Assembly (NCBI GenBank): GCA_935421135.1
Contig: OW285197.1
Coordinates: 124,001-188,000, forward strand
Reading direction: 5' to 3'
DNA from: Bugulina stolonifera
Lineage: Eukaryota > Bryozoa > Gymnolaemata > Cheilostomatida > Bugulidae
Length of the DNA stretch: 64,000 nt
Shown in pieces: positions 51,801 through 64,000 of the stretch. A program made the translations under genes and the position numbers. The notes under the pieces are model-generated. The model was not told the origin of the DNA. It saw only the letters and a program-made list of their open reading frames with translations, and searched no databases. Every line of letters starts with the position of its first letter. Positions within the stretch are counted from its first letter, which is position 1.

Positions 51801-53095
51801 CAATATCTTTGAACAGTCATATTCATGAGTTGGTTTTATTTTATTAACATAATATAGAACAATTCAAGCATCTATTACCTCCCTAAGCCGTAGGAATGAC
51901 AACTGCCGCAATTCACTCCTATCCTCTCACTAGAAGGACGCAGATGTTTCCAGTCATACTCATCTTGCTCCCTGGTAATTGACTTTTACTACCAGCTGTG
52001 TCTATCCACTGGTGGGGAGAAATGATTCAGTCTATAGCTGAGCTCCAACAAGCTAAGACAGGTAGGACAGGCTATTTATAATTTACACTGTACTTGTACC
52101 AACCATCATAAGATCTGCACAGATAACCGAATATAATCTCACATTTTGTATGACAATAGAGATGGCAGTACATAATCACTGAGTAGCACTACAACATCTT
52201 TGAGCAGTCATTTTAAACTGGTTGGTTTTTATTCACTAACATAATATAGAGCAGTTCATGCATCTATTACCTCCCTACGCCGTGGCAATGACAACTACCT
52301 CAATTCACTCCAATCCTCTCACTAGACGGACACAGTTGTTTCCAGTCATACTCAGTTCGCTCTCTGGTGACTGACTTTTTCTAGCAGCTGTGTTTATTCT
52401 CTGGTGGGCAGAAATGGTTCAGTCTATAGATGAGCTCAAGCAAGCTAAAATAAGTAGGACAAGTTATTTATAACATACACTGTACATATCCTAACAATAC
52501 TAAGATCTGCACAGATACCCGAGTATAATCTCACATATTATATGGCAATAAATAGAGATGGTAGTAAATAATCACTGTTGCACCACAATATATTTGAGCA
52601 GTCATTTTAAACTGTTTGGTTTTATTTCACTAACATAATATAGAGCAGTTCATGCATCTATTACCTCCATACGCCGTAGCAATGACAACCACCTCAATTC
52701 ACTCCTATCCTCTCACTAGAAAGACACAGTTGTTTCCAGTCATACTCAGCTTGCTCCCTGGTAATTGACTTTTACTACCAGCTGTGTCTATCCACTGATG
52801 GGCAGAAATGATTCAGTCTATAGCTGAGCTCAAACAAGCTAAAACAGGTAGGACAGGCTATTTATAATTTACACTGTACTTGTACTGACCATCATAAGGT
52901 CTGCACAGTTAACCAGATACAATCTCACATTTTGTATGACAATAGAGATGGCAGTAAATAATCACTGAATAGCACTACAATATTATCTTTGAGCACTCAT
53001 TGTAAACTGTTTGGTTTTATTTCACTAAAATAATATAGAGCAGTTCATGCATCTATTACCTCCATACGCCGTAGCAATGACAACCACCTCAGTTC
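42856..53095. repeat. Higher-order repeat copy B: 26 monomers, about 10.24 kb
   Basis: The same series of monomers as copy A, with the extra monomer at about 49578-49970. CAGTTCACTCC marks the boundary at 42849 and again at 53090. A third copy begins there but follows the pattern only to about 53.92 kb. It then jumps to a segment equal to 49.6 kb onward (offset about 4,330 bp, 11 monomers) up to about 57.4 kb. Confidence 0.8.
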
Positions 53096-56000
53096 ACTCC
53101 TATCCTCTCACTAGAAGGACACAGATGTTTCCAGTCATACTCATCTTGCTCCCTGGTAATTGACTTTTACTACCAGCTGTGTCTATCCACTGGTGGGGAG
53201 AAATGATTCAGTCTATAGCTGAGCTCCAACAAGCTAAGACAGGTAGGACAGGCTATTTATAATTTACACTGTACTTGTACCAACCATCATAAGATCTGCA
53301 CAGATAACCGAATATAATCTCACATTTTGTATGACAATAGAGATGGCAGTAAATAATCACTGAGTAGCACTACAATATCTGTGAGCAGTCATTTTAAACT
53401 GGTTGGTTTTATTTCACTAACATAATATAGAGCAGTTCATGCATCTATTACCTCCCTACGCCGTAGCAATGACAACTACCTCAATTCACTCCAATCCTCT
53501 CACTAGACGGACACAGTTGTTTCCAGTCATACTCAGTTCGCTCTCTGGTGACTGACTTTTTCTAGCAGCTGTGTTTATTCTCTGGTGGGCAGAAATGGTT
53601 CAGTCTATAGATGAGCTCAAGCAAGCTAAAATAAGTAGGACAAGTTATTTATAACATACACTGTACATATCCTAACAATCCTAAGATCTGCACAGATACC
53701 CGAGTATAATCTCACATATTATATGCCTATAAATAGAGATGGCAGTAAATAATCACTGTAGCACCACAATATCTTTGAGCAGTCATTTTAAACTGTTTGG
53801 TTTTATTTCACTAACATAATATAGAGCAGTTCATGCCTCTATCACCTCCCTACGCACTAGGAATGTCAACCACCTCCATCCACTCCTATCCTCTCACTAG
53901 AAGGACACAGATGTTTGCAGTCATACTCAGTTGCTCCCTGGCGATTAACTTTTACAAGCAGCTGTGTTTATCCTCTAGTGGGCAGAAATGATTTAGTCTA
54001 TGGATGAGCTCAAACAAGCTAAAACAGGTAGGACAGGTTATTTATAACATACACTTTGCATGTACGAACAATCCTAAGATCACCACAGATACCCGAATAT
54101 AATCTCACAGTTTACATGTATATGACAATAGAAATAACAGTAAACTATCAATGTACCACTACAATATCTTTGAACAGTCATATTCATGAGTTGGTTTTAT
54201 TTTATTAACATAATATAGAACAATTCAAGCATCTATTACCTCCCTAAGCCGTAGGAATGACAACTGCCGCAATTCACTCCTATCCTCTCACTAGAAGGAC
54301 ACAGATGTTTCCAGTCATACTCATCTTGCTCCCTGGTAATTGACTTTTACTACCAGCTGTGTCTATCCACTGGTGGGGAGAAATGATTCAGTCTATAGCT
54401 GAGCTCCAACAAGCTAAGACAGGTAGGACAGGCTATTTATAATTTACACTGTACTTGTACCAACCATCATAAGATCTGCACAGATAACCGAATATAATCT
54501 CACATTTTGTATGACAATAGAGATGGCAGTAAATAATCACTGAGTAGCACTACAACATCTTTGAGCAGTCATTTTAAACTGGTTGGTTTTTATTCACTAA
54601 CATAATATAGAGCAGTTCATGCATCTATTACCTCCCTACGCCGTGGCAACGACAACTACCTCAATTCACTCCAATCCTCTCACTAGACGGACACAGTTGT
54701 TTCCAGTCATACTCAGTTCGCTCTCTGGTGACTGACTTTTTCTAGCAGCTGTGTTTATTCTCTGGTGGGCAGAAATGGTTCAGTCTATAGATGAGCTCAA
54801 GCAAGCTAAAATAAGTAGGACAAGTTATTTATAACATACACTGTACATATCCTAACAATACTAAGATCTGCACAGATACCCGAGTATAATCTCACATATT
54901 ATATGGCAATAAATAGAGATGGTAGTAAATAATCACTGTTGCACCACAATATATTTGAGCAGTCATTTTAAACTGTTTGGTTTTATTTCACTAACATAAT
55001 ATAGAGCAGTTCATGCATCTATTACCTCCATACGCCGTAGCAATGACAACCACCTCAATTCACTCCTATCCTCTCACTAGAAAGACACAGTTGTTTCCAG
55101 TCATACTCAGCTTGCTCCCTGGTAATTGACTTTTACTACCAGCTGTGTCTATCCACTGATGGGCAGAAATGATTCAGTCTATAGCTGAGCTCAAACAAGC
55201 TAAAACAGGTAGGACAGGCTATTTATAATTTACACTGTACTTGTACTAACCATCATAAGGTCTGCACAGATAACCAGATATAATCTCACATTTTGTATGA
55301 CAATAGAGATGGCAGTAAATAATCACTGAGTAGCACTACAATATTATCTTTGAGCACTCATCGTAAACTGTTTGGTTTTATTTGACTAACATAATATAGA
55401 GCAGTTCATGCATATATTACCTCCCTACGCCGTAGCAATGACAACCACCTCAATTCAGTCCTATCCTCTCACTACAAGGACACACTTGTTTCAGTCATAC
55501 TCAGCTCGCTCTCTGGTGACTGACTTTTACTAGCAGCTGTGATTTTTCTCTGGTGGGCAGAAATGGTTCAGTCTATAAATGAGCTCAAGCAAGCTAAAAC
55601 AACTAGGACAAGTTATTTATAACATACACTGTACATGTCCTTAACAATCCTAAGATCTGCACAGATACCCGAGTATAATCTCACATATGATATGGCAATA
55701 AATAGAGATGGTAGTAAATAACTACTGTAGCACCACAATATCTGTGAGCAGTCATTTTAAACTGTTTGGTTTTATTTCACTAACATAATATAGAGCAGTT
55801 CATGCATCTATTACCTCCATACGCCGTAGGAATGACAACCACCTCCATCCACTCCTATCCTCTCACTAGAAGGACACAGATGTTTGCGGTCATACTCAGT
55901 TGCTTCCTGGCGATTAACTTTTACAAGCAGCTGTGTTTATCCTCTGGTGGGCAGAAATGATTTAGTCTATGGATGAGCTCAAACAAGCTAAAACAGGTAA

Positions 56001-57453
56001 GACAGGTTATTTATAACATACACTTTGCATGTACGAACAATCCTAAGATCTCCACAGATACCCGAATATAATCTCACAGTTTACATGTATATGACAATAG
56101 AAATAACAGTAAACTATCAATGTACCACTACAATATCTTTGAACAGTCATATTCATGAGTTGGTTTTATTTTATTAACATAATATAGAACAATTCAAGCA
56201 TCTATTACCTCCCTAAGCCGTAGGAATGACAACTGCCGCAATTCACTCCTATCCTCTCACTAGAAGGACACAGATGTTTCCAGTCATACTCATCTTGCTC
56301 CCTGGTAATTGACTTTTACTACCAGCTGTGTCTATCCACTGGTGGGGAGAAATGATTCAGTCTATAGCTGAGCTCCAACAAGCTAAGACAGGTAGGACAG
56401 GCTATTTATAATTTACACTGTACTTGTACCAACCATCATAAGATCTGCACAGATAACCGAATATAATCTCACATTTTGTATGACAATAGAGATGGCAGTA
56501 CATAATCACTGAGTAGCACTACAACATCTTTGAGCAGTCATTTTAAACTGGTTGGTTTTTATTCACTAACATAATATAGAGCAGTTCATGCATCTATTAC
56601 CTCCCTACGCCGTGGCAATGACAACTACCTCAATTCACTCCAATCCTCTCACTAGACGGACACAGTTGTTTCCAGTCATACTCAGTTCGCTCTCTGGTGA
56701 CTGACTTTTTCTAGCAGCTGTGTTTATTCTCTGGTGGGCAGAAATGGTTCAGTCTATAGATGAGCTCAAGCAAGCTAAAATAAGTAGGACAAGTTATTTA
56801 TAACATACACTGTACATATCCTAACAATACTAAGATCTGCACAGATACCCGAGTATAATCTCACATATTATATGGCAATAAATAGAGATGGTAGTAAATA
56901 ATCACTGTTGCACCACAATATATTTGAGCAGTCATTTTAAACTGTTTGGTTTTATTTCACTAACATAATATAGAGCAGTTCATGCATCTATTACCTCCAT
57001 ACGCCGTAGCAATGACAACCACCTCAATTCACTCCTATCCTCTCACTAGAAAGACACAGTTGTTTCCAGTCATACTCAGCTTGCTCCCTGGTAATTGACT
57101 TTTACTACCAGCTGTGTCTATCCACTGATGGGCAGAAATGATTCAGTCTATAGCTGAGCTCAAACAAGCTAAAACAGGTAGGACAGGCTATTTATAATTT
57201 ACACTGTACTTGTACTGACCATCATAAGGTCTGCACAGTTAACCAGATACAATCTCACATTTTGTATGACAATAGAGATGGCAGTAAATAATCACTGAAT
57301 AGCACTACAATATTATCTTTGAGCACTCATTGTAAACTGTTTGGTTTTATTTCACTAAAATAATATAGAGCAGTTCATGCATCTATTACCTCCATACGCC
57401 GTAGCAATGACAACCACCTCAGTTCACTCCTATCCTCTCACTAGAAGGACACA

Positions 57454-60400
57454 GATGTTTCCAGTCATGCTCAGCTCGCTCTCTGGTGATTAACTTTTAC
57501 TAGTCGCTGTGTATATCCTCTGGTGGACAGAAATGATTCAGTCTATAGATGAGCTCAAACAAGCTAAAACAGGTAGGACAGGTTATTTATAACAATCATA
57601 CACTTTGCATGTACGAACAATCCTAAGATCTCCACAGATACCGGAATATAATCTCACAGTTTACATGTATATGACAATAGAAATTACAGTAAACTATCAA
57701 TGTACCACTACAATATCTTTGAACAGTCATATTCATGGTTGGTTTTATTTTATTAACATAATATAGAACAATTCATGCATGTATTACCTCCCTATGCCGT
57801 AGGAATGACAACTGCCGCAATTCACTCCAATCCTCTCACTAGACGGACACAGTTGTTTCCAGTCATACTCAGTTCGCTCTCTGGTGACTGACTTTTACTA
57901 GCAGCTGTGATTTTTCTCTGGTGGGCAGAAATGGTTCAGTCTATAGATGAGCTCAAGCAAGCTAAAATAAGTAGGACAAGTTATTTATAACATACACTGT
58001 ACATGTCCTTAACAATCCTAAGATCTGCACAGATACCCGAGTATAATCTCACATATGATATGGCAATAAATAGAGATGGTAGTAAATAATTACTGTAGCA
58101 CCACAATATCTGTGAGCAGTCATTTTAAACTGTTTGGTTTTATTTCACTAACATAATATAGAGCAGTTCATGCATCTATTACCTCCATACGCCGTAGGAA
58201 TGACAACCACCTCCATCCACTCCTATCCTCTCACTAGAAGGACACAGATGTTTGCGGTCATACTCAGTTGCTCCCTGGCGATTAACTTTTACAAGCAGCT
58301 GTGTTTATCCTCTGGTGGGCAGAAATGATTTAGTCTATGGATGAGCTCAAACAAGCTAAAACAGGTAGGACAGGTTATTTATAACATACACTTTGCATGT
58401 ACGAACAATCCTAAGAACTCCACAGATACCCGAATATAATCTCACAGTTTACATGTATATGACAATATAAATAACAGTAAACTATCAATGTACCACTACA
58501 ATATCTTTGAACAGTCATATTCATGGGTTGGTTTTATTTTATTAACATAATATAGAACAATTCATGCATCTATTACCTCCTTAAGCCGTAGGAATGACAA
58601 CTGCCGCAATTCACTCCCATCCTCTCACTAGAAGGATACAGATGTTTCCAGTCATACTCATCTTGCTCCCTGGTAATTGACTTTTACTACCAGCTGTGTC
58701 TACCCACTGGTTGGAAGAAATGATTCAGTCTATAGCTGAGCTCCAACAAGCTAAGACAGGTAGGACAGGCTATTTATAATTTACACTGTACTTGTACTGA
58801 CCATCATAAGGTCTGCACAGATAACCAGATATAATCTCACATTTTGTATGACAATAGAGATGGCAGTAAATAATCACTGAGTAGCACTACAATATTATCT
58901 TTGAGCACTCATCGTAAACTGTTTGGTTTTATTTGACTAACATAATATAGAGCAGTTCATGCATCTATTACCTCCCTACGCCGTAGGAATGACAACCACC
59001 TCAATTCAGTCCTATCCTCTCACTACAAGGACACAGTTGTTTCAGTCATACTCAGCTCGCTCTCTGGTGACTGACTTTTACTAGCAGCTGTGATTTTTCT
59101 CTGGAGGGCAGAAATGGTTCAGTCTATAAATGAGCTCAAGCAAGCTAAAACAACTAGGACAAGTTATTTATAACATACACTGTACATGTCCTTAACAATC
59201 CTAAGATCTGCACAGATACCCGAGTATAATCTCACATATGATATGGCAATAAATAGAGATGGTAGTAAATAATTACTGTAGCACCACAATATCTGTGAGC
59301 AGTCATTTTAAACTGTTTGGTTTTATTTCACTAACATAATATAGAGCAGTTCATGCATCTATTACCTCCATACGCCGTAGGAATGACAACCACCTCCATC
59401 CACTCCTATCCTCTCACTAGAAGGACACAGATGTTTGCGGTCATACTCAGTTGCTCCCTGGCGATTAACTTTTACAAGCAGCTGTGTTTATCCTCTGGTG
59501 GGCAGAAATGATTTAGTCTATGGATGAGCTCAAACAAGCTAAAACAGGTAGGACAGGTTATTTATAACATACACTTTGCATGTACGAACAATCCTAAGAT
59601 CTCCACAGATACCCGAATATAATCTCACAGTTTACATGTATATGACAATAGAAATAACAGTAAACTATCAATGTACCACTACAATATCTTTGAACAGTCA
59701 TATTCATGAGTTGGTTTTATTTTATTAACATAATATGGAACAATTCATGCATCTATTACCTCCCTAAGCCGTAGGAATGACAACTGCCGCAATTCACTCC
59801 TATCCTCTCACTAGAAGGACACAGATGTTTCCAGTCATACTCATCTTGCTCCCTGGTAATTGACTTTTACTACCAGCTGTGTCTATCCACTGGTGGGGAG
59901 AAATGATTCAGTCTATAGCTGAGCTCCAACAAGCTAAGACAGGTAGGACAGGCTATTTATAATTTACACTGTACTTGTACCAACCATCATAAGATCTGCA
60001 CAGATAACCGAATATAATCTCACATTTTGTATGACAATAGAGATGGCAGTAAATAATCACTGAGTAGCACTACAATATCTTTGAGCAGTCATTTTAAACT
60101 GGTTGGTTTTATTTCACTAACATAATATAGAGCAGTTCATGCATCTATTACCTCCCTACGCCGTAGCAATGACAACTACCTCAATTCACTCCAATCCTCT
60201 CACTAGACGGACACAGTTGTTTCCAGTCATACTCAGTTCGCTCTCTGGTGACTGACTTTTTCTAGCAGCTGTGTTTATTCTCTGGTGGGCAGAAATGGTT
60301 CAGTCTATAGATGAGCTCAAGCAAGCTAAAATAAGTAGGACAAGTTATTTATAACATACACTGTACATATCCTAACAATCCTAAGATCTGCACAGATACC

Positions 60401-63400
60401 CGAGTATAATCTCACATATTATATGCCTATAAATAGAGATGGCAGTAAATAATCACTGAATAGCACTACAATATTATCTTTGAGCACTCATTGTAAACTG
60501 TTTGGTTTTATTTCACTAAAATAATATAGAGCAGTTCATGCATCTATTACCTCCATACGCCGTAGGAATGACAACCACCTCCATCCACTCCTATCCTCTC
60601 ACTAGAAGGACACAGATGTTTGCGGTCATACTCAGTTGCTTCCTGGCGATTAACTTTTACAAGCAGCTGTGTTTATCCTCTGGTGGGCAGAAATGATTTA
60701 GTCTATGGATGAGCTCAAACAAGCTAAAACAGGTAAGACAGGTTATTTATAACATACACTTTGCATGTACGAACAATCCTAAGATCTCCACAGATACCCG
60801 AATATAATCTCACAGTTTACATGTATATGACAATAGAAATAACAGTAAACTATCAATGTACCACTACAATATCTTTGAACAGTCATATTCATGAGTTGGT
60901 TTTATTTTATTAACATAATATAGAACAATTCAAGCATCTATTACCTCCCTAAGCCGTAGGAATGACAACTGCCGCAATTCACTCCTATCCTCTCACTAGA
61001 AGGACACAGATGTTTCCAGTCATACTCATCTTGCTCCCTGGTAATTGACTTTTACTACCAGCTGTGTCTATCCACTGGTGGGGAGAAATGATTCAGTCTA
61101 TAGCTGAGCTCCAACAAGCTAAGACAGGTAGGACAGGCTATTTATAATTTACACTGTACTTGTACCAACCATCATAAGATCTGCACAGATAACCGAATAT
61201 AATCTCACATTTTGTATGACAATAGAGATGGCAGTACATAATCACTGAGTAGCACTACAACATCTTTGAGCAGTCATTTTAAACTGGTTGGTTTTTATTC
61301 ACTAACATAATATAGAGCAGTTCATGCATCTATTACCTCCCTACGCCGTGGCAATGACAACTACCTCAATTCACTCCAATCCTCTCACTAGACGGACACA
61401 GTTGTTTCCAGTCATACTCAGTTCGCTCTCTGGTGACTGACTTTTTCTAGCAGCTGTGTTTATTCTCTGGTGGGCAGAAATGGTTCAGTCTATAGATGAG
61501 CTCAAGCAAGCTAAAATAAGTAGGACAAGTTATTTATAACATACACTGTACATATCCTAACAATACTAAGATCTGCACAGATACCCGAGTATAATCTCAC
61601 ATATTATATGGCAATAAATAGAGATGGTAGTAAATAATCACTGTTGCACCACAATATATTTGAGCAGTCATTTTAAACTGTTTGGTTTTATTTCACTAAC
61701 ATAATATAGAGCAGTTCATGCATCTATTACCTCCATACGCCGTAGCAATGACAACCACCTCAATTCACTCCTATCCTCTCACTAGAAGGACACAGTTGTT
61801 TCCAGTCATACTCAGCTTGCTCCCTGGTAATTGACTTTTACTACCAGCTGTGTCTATCCACTGATGGGCAGAAATGATTCAGTCTATAGCTGAGCTCAAA
61901 CAAGCTAAAACAGGTAGGACAGGCTATTTATAATTTACACTGTACTTGTACTGACCATCATAAGGTCTGCACAGTTAACCAGATACAATCTCACATTTTG
62001 TATGACAATAGAGATGGCAGTAAATAATCACTGAATAGCACTACAATATTATCTTTGAGCACTCATTGTAAACTGTTTGGTTTTATTTCACTAAAATAAT
62101 ATAGAGCAGTTCATGCATCTATTACCTCCATACGCCGTAGCAATGACAACCACCTCAGTTCACTCCTATCCTCTCACTAGAAGGACACAGATGTTTCCAG
62201 TCATGCTCAGCTCGCTCTCTGGTGATTAACTTTTACTAGTCGCTGTGTATATCCTCTGGTGGACAGAAATGATTCAGTCTATAGATGAGCTCAAACAAGC
62301 TAAAACAGGTAGGACAGGTTATTTATAACAATCATACACTTTGCATGTACGAACAATCCTAAGATCTCCACAGATACCGGAATATAATCTCACAGTTTAC
62401 ATGTATATGACAATAGAAATTACAGTAAACTATCAATGTACCACTACAATATCTTTGAACAGTCATATTCATGGTTGGTTTTATTTTATTAACATAATAT
62501 AGAACAATTCATGCATGTATTACCTCCCTATGCCGTAGGAATGACAACTGCCGCAATTCACTCCAATCCTCTCACTAGACGGACACAGTTGTTTCCAGTC
62601 ATACTCAGTTCGCTCTCTGGTGACTGACTTTTTCTAGCAGCTGTGTTTATTCTCTGGTGGGCAGAAATGGTTCAGTCTATAGATGAGCTCAAGCAAGCTA
62701 AAATAAGTAGGACAAGTTATTTATAACATACACTGTACATGTCCTTAACAATCCTAAGATCTGCACAGATACCCGAGTATAATCTCACATATGATATGGC
62801 AATAAATAGAGATGGTAGTAAATAATTACTGTAGCACCACAATATCTGTGAGCAGTCATTTTAAACTGTTTGGTTTTATTTCACTAACATAATATATAGC
62901 AGTTCATGCATCTATTACCTCCATACGCCGTGGGAATGACAACCACCTCCATCCACTCCTATCCTCTCACTAGAAGGACACAGATGTTTGCGGTCATACT
63001 CAGTTGCTCCCTGGCGATTAACTTTTACAAGCAGCTGTGTTTATCCTCTGGTGGGCAGAAATGATTTAGTCTATGGATGAGCTCAAACAAGCTAAAACAG
63101 GTAGGACAGGTTATTTATAACATACACTTTGCATGTACGAACAATCCTAAGAACTCCACAGATACCCGAATATAATCTCACAGTTTACATGTATATGACA
63201 ATAGAAATAACAGTAAACTATCAATGTACCACTACAATATCTTTGAACAGTCATATTCATGGGTTGGTTTTATTTTATTAACATAATATAGAACAATTCA
63301 TGCATCTATTACCTCCCTAAGCCGTAGGAATGACAACTGCCGCAATTCACTCCTATCCTCTCACTAGAAGGACACAGATGTTTCCAGTCATACTCATCTT

Positions 63401-64000
63401 GCTCCCTGGTAATTGACTTTTACTACCAGCTGTGTCTACCCACTGGTTGGAAGAAATGATTCAGTCTATAGCTGAGCTCCAACAAGCTAAGACAGGTAGG
63501 ACAGGCTATTTATAATTTACACTGTACTTGTACTGACCATCATAAGGTCTGCACAGATAACCAGATATAATCTCACATTTTGTATGACAATAGAGATGGC
63601 AGTAAATAATCACTGAGTAGCACTACAATATTATCTTTGAGCACTCATCGTAAACTGTTTGGTTTTATTTGACTAACATAATATAGAGCAGTTCATGCAT
63701 CTATTACCTCCCTACGCCGTAGCAATGACAACCACCTCAATTCAGTCCTATCCTCTCACTACAAGGACACAGTTGTTTCAGTCATACTCAGCTCGCTCTC
63801 TGGTGACTGACTTTTACTAGCAGCTGTGATTTTTCTCTGGAGGGCAGAAATGGTTCAGTCTATAAATGAGCTCAAGCAAGCTAAAACAACTAGGACAAGT
63901 TATTTATAACATACACTGTACATGTCCTTAACAATCCTAAGATCTGCACAGATACCCGAGTATAATCTCACATATGATATGGCAATAAATAGAGATGGTA
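57454..64000. repeat. Higher-order repeat of 12 monomers, about 4.74 kb, one full and one partial copy
   Basis: GATGTTTCCAGTCATGC recurs at 57454 and 62190, and the unusual insertion TAACAATCATACAC at about 57590 and 62327, so the offset is about 4,736 bp. A rare GTCTACCCACTGGTTGG variant recurs at about 58.70 and 63.43 kb. The second copy is cut by the window edge. Confidence 0.75.

Larger units (their letters stand above)
17722..64000. repeat. Satellite array, about 394-bp monomer, right segment (continues past the window)
   Basis: About 117 further head-to-tail monomers lie in the same orientation as the left segment and in register with it. Subfamilies are told apart by the segment after CACTAGA, for example CGGACACAGTTGTTTCC with CTTTTTCTAGCAG, AGACACAGTTG with TTACTACCAG, AGATGTTTGCGG with TTACAAGCAG, and TTGTTTCAGTC with GTGATTTTTCTC. 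The kinds common before about 32 kb (CTTATAATAGCAG, GGGCGGAAATGG) vanish afterwards. The fast-diverged AGATGTTTGCGG and TTTACATGTATATGAC types dominate to the right. No gene, intron or RNA signal was found in this stretch. Confidence 0.97.

Noticed and set aside
8567..64000. Tandem gene array (for example rRNA, snRNA or histone repeats)
   Set aside because: The monomer is full of stop codons, has no conserved rRNA or snRNA signature and no reading frame above about 60 codons. It behaves as satellite DNA.

Overview
The window looks like nuclear DNA of a metazoan, probably a marine invertebrate. The evidence is short spliceosomal introns of about 97-115 bp, a protein-primed family B DNA polymerase of the Polinton/Maverick (adintovirus-related) type, a LINE relic, a hAT-type transposon with an 8-bp target duplication, and about 52 kb of eukaryotic-style satellite. 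No bacterial features (operons, Shine-Dalgarno sites, tRNA or rRNA genes) were seen. The species cannot be named from the sequence.

Region 1 (1 to about 8.2 kb) is the right part of a Polinton-like element. A multi-exon polymerase gene is read leftwards from about 4.66 kb and leaves the window at base 1 just before its expected end. A second, two-exon gene is read rightwards (5902-7216). It encodes an apparently nuclear protein with basic clusters, a SUMO-interaction-like motif and two related beta-rich modules that could be OB-like. The two genes are divergent. Between them lie a duplicated 5' exon/intron block (4543-4891) and a large inverted array of 31-bp repeats (5006-5772). Each gene has a TATA-like box on its own side of the array. 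Downstream of the rightward gene come four AT-rich 105-bp repeats (7250-7655), then an abrupt G-rich, CpG-rich block (7690-8195) containing a perfect 28-bp palindrome. This block may be the element's terminal region. The integrase, capsid, ATPase and protease genes expected of a Polinton are not here and would lie to the left.

Region 2 (8204-8566) is a short relic of a non-LTR retrotransposon ORF2, on the minus strand. It abuts the satellite.

Region 3 (8567-64000, open at the right edge) is a head-to-tail satellite with a monomer of about 394-397 bp and roughly 133 copies. It has no credible gene. Monomers fall into several subfamilies arranged in higher-order repeats: a 17-monomer unit of 6,698 bp, a 25/26-monomer unit of 9.85/10.24 kb and a 12-monomer unit of about 4.74 kb. 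Two events interrupt it: a 44-bp telomere-like CCCCAAA tract at 12319-12362, and a 2,897-bp non-autonomous hAT-like transposon at 14825-17721. The transposon's empty site is preserved in a neighbouring duplicate of the same monomers.

The most unusual part is the intergenic control region of the Polinton-like element, with its palindromic repeat array between divergent promoters and its duplicated start exon. Next are the layered history of the satellite and the telomere-like patch inside it.
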